Shown here: positions 38,787 through 47,539 of the stretch, piece after piece | Numbering within the stretch: the stretch's first letter is position 1 | Layout: the number at the start of each line of letters is the position of its first letter | Assembly (NCBI RefSeq): GCF_900109085.1 | Contig: NZ_FNYW01000001.1 | Location: 62,001 to 126,000 of the forward strand | Direction of reading: 5' to 3' | Origin: Alkalibacterium gilvum | GTDB lineage: Bacteria; Bacillota; Bacilli; Lactobacillales; Carnobacteriaceae_A | DNA: 64,000 bases | Position numbers and translations under genes: made by a program | The notes under the pieces: model-generated | What the model was told of the DNA's origin: nothing | The model's database searches: none | Seen by the model: the letters and a program-made list of their open reading frames with translations, nothing else

Positions 38787-39032
38787 ATGGATACATGGTT
38801 AGCGATATTATTAATTATATTGGCCTTAATTGGAGGGCTCGTTGGAGGGTTTTTCCTCGCAAGAAAATACATGATGGATTACTTTGAAAAAAATCCACCC
38901 ATCGATGAAAACATGTTGCGTATGATGATGATGCAAATGGGGCAAAAACCTTCTGAAAGAAAAATTAACCAAATGATGAGTCAAATGAAAACTCAGCAAA
39001 AGAGTAAAAATACAAAAAAGAAAAAGAAATAA
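38787..39032 (+). CDS. UPF0154 (YneF-like) small membrane protein
   Basis: An 81-residue protein with one N-terminal transmembrane helix (about 4-25, [21 protein letters not shown]) and the UPF0154 signature [40 protein letters not shown]. The tail is poly-lysine. Found after tkt in most Bacilli; function unknown. GAGAGGAGTG fixes ATG 38787 rather than earlier in-frame codons. Confidence 0.95.
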   Translation: MDTWLAILLIILALIGGLVGGFFLARKYMMDYFEKNPPIDENMLRMMMMQMGQKPSERKINQMMSQMKTQQKSKNTKKKKK

Positions 39033-39036
39033 AGTA

Positions 39037-39070
39037 AAATTAAACGGACAGATTTCTGTCCGTTTAATTT
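39037..39070 (+). terminator. Terminator after yneF-like gene
   Basis: A 15-bp perfect stem AAATTAAACGGACAG (39037-39051) / CTGTCCGTTTAATTT (39056-39070), ending in T3. Confidence 0.82.
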
Positions 39071-39071
39071 G

Positions 39072-39102
39072 ATTCAATTATGACATATTGTCATAATTGA
39101 AT
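39072..39102. promoter_or_regulatory. Perfect 14-3-14 dyad at ABC exporter promoter
   Basis: ATTCAATTATGACA (39072-39085), loop TAT, TGTCATAATTGAAT (39089-39102). The right arm overlaps a candidate -35, so it is probably a repressor operator for the exporter genes downstream. The dimeric regulator is not encoded beside it. Confidence 0.65.
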
Positions 39103-39126
39103 AACAACATTTTACTATACGATAAT
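39098..39126 (+). promoter_or_regulatory. Promoter for the ABC exporter pair
   Basis: TTGAAT (39098-39103), 17-base spacer, GATAAT (39121-39126). An alternative -35 TTGTCA at 39088 lies inside the dyad. Confidence 0.5.
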
Positions 39127-39142
39127 TGTGGGAGATTAGAAA

Positions 39143-40894
39143 ATGGATATATTTAAACGATTAGGATGGTTTTTCAAGCAAGAAAAAAAATCCTATTTAA
39201 TAGGTGTTGCAGGCTTGTTAATTGTAGCTGTATTGCAACTTATTCCGCCTCGAATTATTGGTATTGTAGTGGATGAGATAGAAACGGATGCTTTAACTCA
39301 AAGCTCTCTGTTACAATGGTTGATAATTCTAACGTCGACTGCTATTCTACAATATGTTTTACGGTATATTTGGCGAGTGAACATATGGGGAAACGCTGCC
39401 AAATTAGAACAGATTGTCAGAAAGCAGTTATATGAACACTTTACAAGTATGGATAATACTTTTTTTCAAAAATATAGAGCCGGTGATTTGATGGCTCACG
39501 CTACTAATGACTTGCGTGGCCTTAGAATGGTTGCGGGTGGTGGTGTTTTAACTATGGCTGATGCAATAAGTGTGGGGGTCACGACACTTTTGGCTATGCT
39601 ATTTGTTGTTGATTGGCGCTTAACTTTGATTGCAGTTATTCCATTGCCTTTTTTAGCTTTAACTTCAAGAATATTAGGACAAAAGTTACATGTGCGCTTT
39701 AGAGATGCACAAGCAGCTTTTTCACATTTAAATAATAAAGTGCAAGAAAGCATTCAGGGCATTAAAGTAATGAAAACGTTTGGTCAAGAGAAAGAAGATG
39801 TTGATGCATTTGAGAAACAGACGGACAATGTTGTTTCTAAAAATAAATCTGTCTACAAGATTGACTCGCTTTTCGATCCAGCGATTACTTTAATTATGGG
39901 AGTATCTTATGTTCTTACTATAGTAGTAGGTGGATATCTTATTATGGGAAACGAAATCACCATAGGAGACTTTGTCACATTCATTAATTATATAGGCATG
40001 CTCGTTTGGCCTATGTTTGCTATTGGACGCTTATTCAACATTATTGAACGAGGATCAGCAAGTTATGATCGTATTGAGGAATTATTACATGAAGAAAGTG
40101 CCATTGAAGAAAGACAAGGGGCTTTTGAGAAGCCAATAACTGGTACTTTAAACTTTGAAATTGAGTCATTTAGTTATCCAGATGATGAAACGGTCGCTTT
40201 ACATCATATAAACTTTACGATGGAACAAGGAAAAACATTGGGTATCGTAGGGAAAACAGGTGCGGGAAAAACGTCTATTATGAAGCTTTTACTCCGTGAA
40301 TATGATAATTATAAAGGGACGATTCGTTACGGAGGCTATGATATAAAAGATTATACATTAGACGCTCTTTTAAAACAGATCGGTTACGTTCCACAAGATA
40401 ATTATCTTTTCTCGACAACAATAAGAGAGAATATACGTTTTGCAGACCCAACTTTCTCCGATGAGGCTGTTGAATCAGCTGCAAAATTAGCCAATATCCA
40501 TAACGATATCATCGAACTCCCAGAGGGCTATGATACGGAAGTGGGAGAACGAGGGGTGTCACTTTCAGGCGGGCAGAAGCAACGTATTTCAATTGCTCGA
40601 GCCATTCTAATTAATCCTGAGCTAATGATTTTAGATGACTCCTTATCGGCAGTAGACGCTAAAACAGAAGAAATCATATTAACCGGTTTGAAAAATGTTC
40701 GTCAAGAACAGACAACTATTATTGCAGCCCATAGAATTAGTTCTGTGATGCATGCTGAAGAAATTATTGTAGTTGAAGAAGGAACAATCATCGAAAGAGG
40801 TACGCATAGTGAATTGCTTGAAAAAGATGGTTGGTATAATGACATGTATGCGCAGCAACAGCTTGAACGAAAATTGGAAGGGGAGGATCGTTAA
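39143..40894 (+). CDS. Heterodimeric ABC exporter, degenerate-site subunit
   Basis: A 583-residue half-transporter: six transmembrane helices (about 17-300) then an ATPase domain. Walker A is VGKTGAGKTS (about 371), signature SLSGGQKQRIS, switch AAHRIS. Walker B reads LMILDDSLSAVD: the catalytic glutamate is Asp, as in the BmrC/LmrC/YheI subunit of heterodimeric multidrug exporters. It pairs with the next gene, whose ATPase has the glutamate. Substrates of this group include drugs and lipids; not decidable here. It overlaps the next gene by one base. Confidence 0.92.
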   Translation: MDIFKRLGWFFKQEKKSYLIGVAGLLIVAVLQLIPPRIIGIVVDEIETDALTQSSLLQWLIILTSTAILQYVLRYIWRVNIWGNAAKLEQIVRKQLYEHFTSMDNTFFQKYRAGDLMAHATNDLRGLRMVAGGGVLTMADAISVGVTTLLAMLFVVDWRLTLIAVIPLPFLALTSRILGQKLHVRFRDAQAAFSHLNNKVQESIQGIKVMKTFGQEKEDVDAFEKQTDNVVSKNKSVYKIDSLFDPAITLIMGVSYVLTIVVGGYLIMGNEITIGDFVTFINYIGMLVWPMFAIGRLFNIIERGSASYDRIEELLHEESAIEERQGAFEKPITGTLNFEIESFSYPDDETVALHHINFTMEQGKTLGIVGKTGAGKTSIMKLLLREYDNYKGTIRYGGYDIKDYTLDALLKQIGYVPQDNYLFSTTIRENIRFADPTFSDEAVESAAKLANIHNDIIELPEGYDTEVGERGVSLSGGQKQRISIARAILINPELMILDDSLSAVDAKTEEIILTGLKNVRQEQTTIIAAHRISSVMHAEEIIVVEEGTIIERGTHSELLEKDGWYNDMYAQQQLERKLEGEDR

Positions 40895-42687
40895 TGATGG
40901 AGCAAAAAGAATTATCAGTTAGAAGATCCATACCTTTCAAAGAACAAATGCATGTTTTGAAACGAATAATGGCCTTCGGAAAGCCATATAAAAATCAATT
41001 TGCGTTGGCCATATTTTTCAGTGTAGCGTTGGCAATATCAACAGCTGCATTGCCGAGAATTATTCAACAATTTATAGATAATCACTTAACAACAGGAAAC
41101 TTAACGATTCAAATCATTTTAATGTTTGCCGGTTTACATTTTGGCGTAACGCTTATAAGAATGACGGTTTGGTATTTGGAGCTTTATCTTTTTAATATGG
41201 CTTCAGAAAAGACTATTAAAAATATACGTAATCAACTTTTTGAAAAGCTCCACACATTAGGGATGCGTTTCTTTGACCAAACCTCAACAGGTTGGCTAAT
41301 TACTCGTGTAACGAATGATACTGAAGCAATGAAAGATTTCTGGAATGTCTTTTTAAATATCATGCAAGGTATCTTTAGTGTTGTTATATCCTTAGGAGCA
41401 ATGTTTCTGTTGGATGTATCTGTAACGCTTTGGATTTTACTCTTTGCTCCGATATTGCTGATTATAATCAGAATTTATCAAGTGTATAGTTCAAAAACAT
41501 ACAGCGAAATGAAATCCAAACTTAGTTTACTGAACACTAAATTAGCTGAGACAATCAATGGGATTTCGATAATCCAGCAATTTCGTCAAGAGAAACGATT
41601 GCAAAAAGAATTTGAAGAGACGAATAAATCTTATTTTGATTCCAGGTTTTCAATGACAAAAATCAATGCGTTACTTTTAAGTCCTGTTATCAATCTCTTA
41701 TATACTCTATCCATTGTTGTTATTTTGACGATATTTGGTTTTGATGCTTTGAATGGCCCTGTGGAGGTTGGGGTTATATACGCCTTTACAACATATGCGA
41801 ATAACTTTTTCAGACCACTTACCCGGCTAATGGACAGTATGAGTTTATTCCAAGACGGCATTGTTTCAAGTAGCCGAATCTTGACTGTTATGGATAACGA
41901 GGAATATGCACCGGCTCAATTAGATAATAAAGACGCCCACATTGAAGAAGGTAAAATTGAATTTAAAGATGTATCGTTTTCCTACGATGGCACGAATAAA
42001 GTATTAAAGAATATCTCGTTCACAGTTAATCCGGGTGAAACAATTGCCTTGGTGGGTCATACAGGCAGCGGGAAGTCTTCTATAATCAATGTGCTCATGC
42101 GTTTTTATGATTTTGACGAGGGAGAGGTACTTATTGATGGAAAATCAATTAAGGAGTTTCCTATGCGAGAGCTTAGACAACGAATTGGTTTAGTTCTTCA
42201 AGATTCATTCCTTTTTTATGGTACAATTAAGGATAATATTCGATTACTAAATAAATCAATTACAGATAGAGAAATTGTTGAATCAGCACGTTTTGTACAA
42301 GCAAACAAGTTCATTGAGGAACTTCCAGGTCAGTATGATGCAAAAGTTGTAGAACGTGGCGCTAGTTTCTCAAGTGGTCAGAAACAACTTATTTCATTTG
42401 CAAGTACAATCGTAAGAGATCCTAAAATCCTTATATTGGATGAGGCAACTGCCAATATCGATACAGAAACAGAGGCCTTGATACAAGAAGGACTTCAGCG
42501 TATGCGTAAAGGGCGTACAACGGTTGCTATTGCCCATAGATTATCTACAATTAGAGATGCAGATAAGATTTTAGTGCTGGATAACGGGCATATCATAGAA
42601 CGTGGAACGCATGATGAACTTATAGATCGTGGCGGCCAATATAAAGATATGTATGAGCTACAAAATCTTGGTTTGCAAACAAAATAG
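40894..42687 (+). CDS. Heterodimeric ABC exporter, catalytic subunit
   Basis: A 597-residue half-transporter partnering the previous gene (BmrD/LmrD/YheH type). Six transmembrane helices, then ATPase: Walker A VGHTGSGKSS (about 388), Walker B ILILDEATANID with the catalytic Glu, switch IAHRLSTI. Its signature motif is FSSGQKQLIS rather than LSGGQ; since that loop completes the partner's Walker A, it belongs to the degenerate site. Consecutive ATGs at 40894 and 40897; the first overlaps the preceding stop. Confidence 0.92.
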   Translation: MMEQKELSVRRSIPFKEQMHVLKRIMAFGKPYKNQFALAIFFSVALAISTAALPRIIQQFIDNHLTTGNLTIQIILMFAGLHFGVTLIRMTVWYLELYLFNMASEKTIKNIRNQLFEKLHTLGMRFFDQTSTGWLITRVTNDTEAMKDFWNVFLNIMQGIFSVVISLGAMFLLDVSVTLWILLFAPILLIIIRIYQVYSSKTYSEMKSKLSLLNTKLAETINGISIIQQFRQEKRLQKEFEETNKSYFDSRFSMTKINALLLSPVINLLYTLSIVVILTIFGFDALNGPVEVGVIYAFTTYANNFFRPLTRLMDSMSLFQDGIVSSSRILTVMDNEEYAPAQLDNKDAHIEEGKIEFKDVSFSYDGTNKVLKNISFTVNPGETIALVGHTGSGKSSIINVLMRFYDFDEGEVLIDGKSIKEFPMRELRQRIGLVLQDSFLFYGTIKDNIRLLNKSITDREIVESARFVQANKFIEELPGQYDAKVVERGASFSSGQKQLISFASTIVRDPKILILDEATANIDTETEALIQEGLQRMRKGRTTVAIAHRLSTIRDADKILVLDNGHIIERGTHDELIDRGGQYKDMYELQNLGLQTK

Positions 42688-42695
42688 TTAAGTTT

Positions 42696-42751
42696 TTAAA
42701 CAAGCATTTAGGCTCTTCTACCGATGAGTCTTTACTGCTTGTTTTTTTTGT
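42696..42751 (+). terminator. Terminator after the ABC pair
   Basis: AAACAAGCA pairs with TGCTTGTTT, with an inner AGGCTC/GAGTCT stem, followed by T-run. Confidence 0.82.
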
Positions 42752-42793
42752 ATTAATTCTATATATTTATTCAACTAGCATGTTTTGGATGCT

Positions 42794-42955
42794 GTATGCC
42801 GGGTCAAGAGGATCAAAGTGCACACTCACTAATAGTTAATGTTTGGGTATGACATTACGAGAATGAAAGTGCACACTCGCTAGCAGTTAACCAGTGAGTA
42901 TGACATTACGAGAAGAAAAATGTCCACTCACGCACAGTTAAGCTTTGAGTTAAAC
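42794..42955. repeat. Intergenic 51-bp tandem repeat, about three copies
   Basis: Copies start at 42815, 42866 and 42917. Conserved blocks are AAAGTGCACACTC, then AGTTAA, then GTATGACATTACGAGAA; the third copy is truncated and a diverged end of an earlier copy (GTATGCCGGGTCAAGAGGAT) precedes the first. It lies in the 372-bp gap between the ABC genes and plsC and has no open frame of note. Not recognised as a known repeat family. Confidence 0.8.
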
Positions 42956-42993
42956 GTTTTATATCTCTTTAATTCACAGGAATGCATTTAATC

Positions 42994-43032
42994 AAAAAAA
43001 CCGGCTGGCGCTCATACGCCAACCGGTTTTTA
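42994..43032 (-). terminator. Terminator after plsC-like gene (minus strand)
   Basis: Arms AAAACCGGCTGGCG and CGCCAACCGGTTTT pair around CTCATA. The one C-A mismatch on the plus strand becomes a G-U pair on the minus-strand RNA, and a T-run follows in that direction. Confidence 0.85.
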
Positions 43033-43059
43033 TAAAAAATAGAACATGAAATGTTTGTT

Positions 43060-43656
43060 TTAATTGTGATCTAATTCGTCAAAAACTGTTTGGATTTTAT
43101 CTGAGTAATAAGCGGTTGTATCCTTGACACCTTCAATCTTACGTTCAACGTAGAAAGGTTTGCCGAAACGAACAACCGGTTTCTTTCTTTTGACTAATTC
43201 GCTGAATGTAAGTGGACCACTATAAACAGCCGGAATAATCGGTTTTTTACTTAATTTAGCAATTGTAATTGCTCCGCCTTTTAATTCACTGGAATGACGT
43301 GTGCCTGATGGGAATATAATCAAACCAAGATTTGTTTCCTTCAAAGATTTAACAGGTTTTTTTATGGCGCTTGGTCCGGGCTTATCCCTATCGACTGGAA
43401 AAGCATTCAAGTGTGTAATAATCCATCGAAAAACTGGGTTTTTAAAGAGCTCCTTTTTAGCCATAACGCTAAACTGCTTTGGAGTTGTTGCTAGAACAAG
43501 ATATACTATATCAATCCAAGAACGATGTGGGGCAATTAGAATATAGTTGTCATCCTGCGGTAGATTCTCTTTACCGATAAAAGTAGGTTTCCCATTAAGT
43601 ATCCATGCTAATAGACGAATAATACTTCTAACAATTGAAAAAAACATATAAAGCAC
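43060..43656 (-). CDS. 1-acyl-glycerol-3-phosphate acyltransferase-like (PlsC)
   Basis: A 198-residue membrane-associated acyltransferase. N-terminal hydrophobic helix (about 1-18), then the catalytic HxxxxD box APHRSWIDIVYL (about 48), a VDRDKPG segment, FPSGTRHSS in place of the usual FPEGTR, and IIPAVYSGPLTF. PlsC acylates lysophosphatidic acid to phosphatidic acid, feeding CdsA and PgsA-type enzymes also present here. The E-to-S change in motif III is worth noting but the rest is intact. AAAGGAAG precedes its ATG. Confidence 0.9.
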   Translation of the reverse strand: MLYMFFSIVRSIIRLLAWILNGKPTFIGKENLPQDDNYILIAPHRSWIDIVYLVLATTPKQFSVMAKKELFKNPVFRWIITHLNAFPVDRDKPGPSAIKKPVKSLKETNLGLIIFPSGTRHSSELKGGAITIAKLSKKPIIPAVYSGPLTFSELVKRKKPVVRFGKPFYVERKIEGVKDTTAYYSDKIQTVFDELDHN

Positions 43657-43680
43657 TTCCTTTTTTTATCTTCTATAAAT

Positions 43681-43709
43681 AGTATGCGTTAGAGTAGAAT
43701 ATTTAGCAA
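43681..43709 (-). promoter_or_regulatory. Promoter for plsC-like gene
   Basis: Minus strand: TTGCTA (43709-43704), 17-base spacer, CATACT (43686-43681). Confidence 0.5.
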
Positions 43710-43773
43710 GAATTTTTTCCGAAGCTAATGCAATAAAAATAAAATAATACGAATAAATGATAATTAAAAAGCT

Positions 43774-43864
43774 AAAGACAAATTTACTGTTACTGTCTTT
43801 GGGTAAGACATGGATAGAACAAAAAATCAGTACCAGAAGGGGATTTCGAGCACCATTTCTTACC
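43774..43864. other. Structured stretch in the plsC-rpsB gap
   Basis: The 403-bp gap holds, before the rpsB promoter, AAAGACA/TGTCTTT (43774-43800) and a 12-position stem with one mismatch, GGTAAGACATGG (43802-43813) with CCATTTCTTACC (43853-43864). No T-run on either strand and no open frame. Identity unknown. Confidence 0.35.
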
Positions 43865-43902
43865 TATGTTAATAAATCTAGCTTTATATAGTTATTTATG
43901 TA

Positions 43903-43931
43903 TTGCAATTCGTCATTTATTATTGTATACT
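43903..43931 (+). promoter_or_regulatory. rpsB promoter
   Basis: TTGCAA (43903-43908), 17-base spacer, TATACT (43926-43931). Confidence 0.8.
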
Positions 43932-43937
43932 TATTGA

Positions 43938-44059
43938 CGGTGCTTAAAGCACTAATTTCACACCTTGATCGATGTTTTGAATGGTGCTCTGCAGCCACAG
44001 AGTGTTCAGACAGTTGACATCAAGGGAGGAAAATAAAAAACCAAATGGAGGAATGACAA
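43938..44059 (+). promoter_or_regulatory. Structured 5' leader of rpsB
   Basis: About 120 nt from the expected transcription start. Hairpin GTGCT-TAA-AGCAC, then a longer arm closed by GATGT (43971-43975 region) and ACATC with inner TGAA/TTCA and CTCTG/CAGAG pairs. Ribosomal protein S2 autoregulates its own mRNA in other bacteria; a similar role here is inference. Confidence 0.45.
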
Positions 44060-44818
44060 ATGGCAGTAGTATCAATGAAACAATTATTAGAATCAGGCGT
44101 TCACTTTGGACACCAGACAAGACGTTGGAATCCAAAAATGAAACCTTTCATCTTTACAGAAAGAAACGGTATTTACATCATTGACTTGCAAAAAACAGTT
44201 AAGTTGATTGATAAAGCTTACAACTATGTAAGAGAAGTTACAGAAGATGGCGGAAACGTTCTTTTTGTAGGGACTAAAAAACAAGCACAAGACGCTATTC
44301 AAGAAGAAGCTAAAAGAGCCGGTGCTTACTACATTAATCACCGTTGGCTTGGTGGAACATTAACTAACTGGGATACGATTCAAAAACGTATCAAACGCTT
44401 AAAAGATTTAGAAAAAATGGAAGAAGACGGAACATTTGAAGTCTTACCTAAAAAAGAAGTAGGTATCTTGATAAAAGAACGTGACCGCTTAGATAAATTC
44501 TTGGGCGGAATCAAAGACATGCCTGGTAAACCAGATGCCTTGTTCATTGTAGATCCTCGTAAAGAACACATTGCAGTTAAAGAAGCTCAAAAACTTAATA
44601 TTCCTATCGTTGCTATGGTAGACACAAACTGTGATCCAGATGATGTTGATGTAATCATCCCTTCAAATGATGACGCTATTCGTGCAGTTAAACTATTAAC
44701 TAAAACAATGGCAGACGCTATTATAGAAGGTAACCAAGGAGAAGAAAGCTTCGAAGAAGAAGCAAAATCTGATTCTTTAGATGAAATTGTTGAAGTTGTT
44801 GAAGGCGACAACGAATAA
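44060..44818 (+). CDS. rpsB: 30S ribosomal protein S2
   Basis: A 252-residue S2. Signatures: [22 protein letters not shown] at the start, [26 protein letters not shown], and [19 protein letters not shown]. The C-terminal tail is acidic. It lies behind its own promoter and a structured leader, 50 bp before tsf; this is the conserved rpsB-tsf-pyrH-frr series. Confidence 0.98.
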   Translation: MAVVSMKQLLESGVHFGHQTRRWNPKMKPFIFTERNGIYIIDLQKTVKLIDKAYNYVREVTEDGGNVLFVGTKKQAQDAIQEEAKRAGAYYINHRWLGGTLTNWDTIQKRIKRLKDLEKMEEDGTFEVLPKKEVGILIKERDRLDKFLGGIKDMPGKPDALFIVDPRKEHIAVKEAQKLNIPIVAMVDTNCDPDDVDVIIPSNDDAIRAVKLLTKTMADAIIEGNQGEESFEEEAKSDSLDEIVEVVEGDNE

Positions 44819-44868
44819 TTTAAAATTAACGAACTAGAATCACGATCTACTGAAGGAGGAAAAAACTA

Positions 44869-45750
44869 GTGGCAAATATTAAAGCAGCTCAAGTTAAAGA
44901 ATTACGCGATAAAACTGGCGTAGGTATGATGGATGCTAAAAAAGCATTAGTAGAAACTGATGGCGATATGGAAGCAGCTGTAGATTATCTTAGAGAAAAA
45001 GGTGTTTCTAAAGCAGCAAAAAAAGCAGACCGTATTGCAGCTGAAGGCTTAGCAAACATTTATATTGAAGATAATGTTGCAGCAATCGCTGAAATCAACT
45101 CTGAAACTGACTTTGTTTCTAAAAACGACAAATTCCAGAACCTTGTAAAAGGTATCACTAAAACAGTGGCACAAAATAAGCCATCATCTGTTGAAGAAGC
45201 TCAAAAACTGGATATGAACGGTGAAACAATCGAAGATACAATTACTGAAGCAACAACGACTATTGGAGAAAAAATTACTTTCCGTCGTTTCGCAGTTGTT
45301 GATAAAACAGATAAAGATGTGTTTGGTGATTACGAACACATGGGTGGACGTATTACTGTCCTAACTGTTTTAGAAGGATCTGATGAAGAAGTTGCTCGAA
45401 ATGTTGCTATGCACGTTGCAGCAATCAACCCTAAATACATTACACGTGAAGATGTTGCTCAAGAAGAAAGAGATCACGAGTTAAGTGTATTGACAGAACA
45501 AGCTATAAACGAAGGTAAACCAGCCAATATCGTTGAAAAAATGGTACAAGGCCGTTTGAATAAATGGTTAGCTGAAGTAAGTCTAGTAGACCAGCCTTAC
45601 GTTAAAAATCCAGATTTAACTGTTGGAGAATATTTGAAAGAAAATAATGCTTCAATCAAGTCATTCATTCGTTACGAAGTTGGCGAAGGAATTGAAAAAC
45701 GTTCTGAAGACTTTGCAGCAGAAGTACAAAGTCAATTAGAAAATAAATAA
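44869..45750 (+). CDS. tsf: Elongation factor Ts
   Basis: A 293-residue nucleotide-exchange factor for EF-Tu. The N-terminal UBA-like domain is [24 protein letters not shown], followed by the EF-Tu-contacting [11 protein letters not shown] (contains the TDFV motif) and the dimerisation core with [13 protein letters not shown]. It starts with GTG at 44869 behind AAGGAGGA. It is followed by a terminator, yet pyrH has its own promoter signal. Confidence 0.97.
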   Translation: MANIKAAQVKELRDKTGVGMMDAKKALVETDGDMEAAVDYLREKGVSKAAKKADRIAAEGLANIYIEDNVAAIAEINSETDFVSKNDKFQNLVKGITKTVAQNKPSSVEEAQKLDMNGETIEDTITEATTTIGEKITFRRFAVVDKTDKDVFGDYEHMGGRITVLTVLEGSDEEVARNVAMHVAAINPKYITREDVAQEERDHELSVLTEQAINEGKPANIVEKMVQGRLNKWLAEVSLVDQPYVKNPDLTVGEYLKENNASIKSFIRYEVGEGIEKRSEDFAAEVQSQLENK

Positions 45751-45758
45751 TTTAATTA

Positions 45759-45796
45759 AAGCAGGGATAGCGTTTAACTATCTCCTGCTTTTTTTT
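45759..45796 (+). terminator. Terminator after tsf
   Basis: AAGCAGGGATAG pairs with CTATCTCCTGCTT (one bulge), followed by T8. Confidence 0.88.
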
Positions 45797-45847
45797 AAAG
45801 AGCATAAAAATCGTATCGCATTTGTTGATGACGCTACTCGCTAATTA

Positions 45848-45856
45848 TGGTAAAAT
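45848..45856 (+). promoter_or_regulatory. Extended -10 promoter for pyrH
   Basis: TGGTAAAAT, a TGn-extended -10, 33 bp before the pyrH start codon. TTGATG upstream (45825) is too far for a standard -35. Confidence 0.5.
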
Positions 45857-45888
45857 TGGATTGTATGAATGATGAAGGGAAAGATTTT

Positions 45889-46617
45889 ATGAATGAACCG
45901 AAGTATAAGCGAATTATATTGAAACTAAGTGGAGAAGCACTTGCTGGTGATACAGGATTCGGCATACAGCCACCAACCATTCACGAGATTTGTCAAGAAA
46001 TAAAAGATGTCCATGAATTAGGTGTTGAGATAGCTATAATCGTGGGTGGAGGTAATATCTGGCGTGGGCATATAGGTGCAGAGATGGGTATGGAACGCTC
46101 TCAGGCTGATTATATGGGGATGATCGCTACGATTATGAATGGACTAGCTCTGCAGGATTCTCTTGAAAACATCGGAGTTCCCACTCGTGTACAGACTTCA
46201 ATAGAGATGCGTCAAGTCGCAGAACCTTACATCAGAAGAAAAGCAATGCGGCATTTAGAAAAAGGAAGAGTTGTTATTTTTGCAGGTGGGACAGGTAGTC
46301 CATATTTTTCAACAGATACAACAGCTGCGCTTAGAGCTGCTGAAATGCAGGCAGATGTTATTATGATGGCAAAAAATAATGTTGATGGAATCTATTCTTC
46401 TGATCCAAATGTAAATAGCGATGCAGTTAAGTATGAGGAATTAACTTATCTAGATATCATAAATAACTCATTACAGGTTATGGATACAACAGCTTCATCA
46501 TTAAGTATGGATAACGATATCCCTCTGGTAGTATTTAATTTAAATAAAAAAGGAAACATTAAACGTGTTGTTCAAGGAGAAACGATAGGAACAACTGTTA
46601 GGAGGAAAAAACAATGA
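45889..46617 (+). CDS. pyrH: UMP kinase
   Basis: A 242-residue amino-acid-kinase-fold enzyme making UDP from UMP. Motifs: [65 protein letters not shown], and the ATP-site [18 protein letters not shown] at 45875-45880 fixes ATG 45889; two earlier in-frame ATGs lack a ribosome-binding site. Overlaps frr by 4 bases (ATGA). Confidence 0.97.
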   Translation: MNEPKYKRIILKLSGEALAGDTGFGIQPPTIHEICQEIKDVHELGVEIAIIVGGGNIWRGHIGAEMGMERSQADYMGMIATIMNGLALQDSLENIGVPTRVQTSIEMRQVAEPYIRRKAMRHLEKGRVVIFAGGTGSPYFSTDTTAALRAAEMQADVIMMAKNNVDGIYSSDPNVNSDAVKYEELTYLDIINNSLQVMDTTASSLSMDNDIPLVVFNLNKKGNIKRVVQGETIGTTVRRKKQ

Positions 46618-47171
46618 CACAAGAAATTTTAAAAGATGCTAAATTACGTATGAAACAATCTGAACAGTCTTATTTAAGAGAGTTAGGAACCATCCGAGCA
46701 GGTCGTGCTAATCCTAGTCTGTTGAATCGGGTTAACGTTGAATATTACGGTGCGCCAACACCACTGAATCAACTAGCACAAATTTCAGTTCCGGAAGCAC
46801 GTGTACTTTTGATTACACCTTATGACAAGAGCTCATTAGGAAATATTGAAAAATCATTAAATCAATCTGATATTGGAATTCCACCGTCCAATGATGGTAA
46901 TGTGATTAGATTAGTTGTTCCAGCTTTAACTGAAGAGCGTCGCAAAGACATCGCTAAGCAGGTTGGCAAAGAAGCTGAAAGCGCAAAAATAGTAATAAGA
47001 AATATTCGTCGTGATGCGATGGATTCACTTAAAAAAGCTGAAAAAGCTAGTGACATAACAGAAGATGAGTTGCGTCAGTATGAAGAGGATGTACAGAAAC
47101 TGACGGACGCAAGTGTTAAAGAGATCGATAAACTTTCAAATGAAAAGGAAAAAGAAATCATCGAGGGTTAA
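46614..47171 (+). CDS. frr: Ribosome recycling factor
   Basis: A 185-residue L-shaped factor that with EF-G splits ribosomes after termination. Typical features: [68 protein letters not shown], and the coiled-coil helices of domain I at both ends. Coupled to pyrH by ATGA overlap; followed by an unusually long terminator stem. Confidence 0.98.
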   Translation: MTQEILKDAKLRMKQSEQSYLRELGTIRAGRANPSLLNRVNVEYYGAPTPLNQLAQISVPEARVLLITPYDKSSLGNIEKSLNQSDIGIPPSNDGNVIRLVVPALTEERRKDIAKQVGKEAESAKIVIRNIRRDAMDSLKKAEKASDITEDELRQYEEDVQKLTDASVKEIDKLSNEKEKEIIEG

Positions 47172-47175
47172 AAGC

Positions 47176-47260
47176 AAGGAGAGTAGCTCAAGGAAACTTA
47201 AAAGAATGTCCTCTTCTAAAGGTATCATTCTTTAAGTTTATGAGTTTACTCTCCTTTTTT
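47176..47260 (+). terminator. Long terminator stem after frr
   Basis: AAGGAGAGTA...CTCA...AAACTTAAA..GAATG pairs, with small bulges, over about 28 positions with CATTC.TTTAAGTTT.TGAG..TACTCTCCTT, then T6. Confidence 0.85.
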
Positions 47261-47266
47261 GAATAG

Positions 47267-47356
47267 TTATAATTTATCTATAATATATTTATTAACAAGT
47301 TTAGTCACAACTGCAGTGATAACTAGACTTAGAACATACTTACTTAAACGCTTCAT
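47267..47356 (-). CDS. Putative 29-residue membrane peptide
   Basis: A small reading frame on the minus strand: MKRLSKYVLSLVITAVVTKL, then nine more residues (NKYIIDKL end). It has a strong AAAGGAGGAG 5' of the ATG at a good distance, a basic N-terminus and one hydrophobic helix of about 15 residues, so it would be a tiny membrane peptide. A weak promoter (TTTATC, 17, TACAAT on the minus strand, upstream near 47415-47445) may drive it. It lies in the 365-bp frr-uppS gap. No function is known to me. Confidence 0.55.
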   Translation of the reverse strand: MKRLSKYVLSLVITAVVTKLVNKYIIDKL

Positions 47357-47539
47357 ATAAGTTCTCCTCCTTTGGAAAATGTTATTAAAATGAAAATAAA
47401 GCTATTCATATTGTATCAAATAGACTAATTTTGATAAACCAAAAGGATTGCTCTAGATTTAATTTATAAAAAATTTAATGGTAATCCATGTGTTTTTTTA
47501 CTACAATAAAAGAGACGTTTAAGACTTTAGGAGGGTATG

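Noticed and set aside
42815-42955. CRISPR array
   Set aside because: Period 51 with continuous similarity over the whole unit; there are no unrelated spacers between constant repeats and no cas genes.
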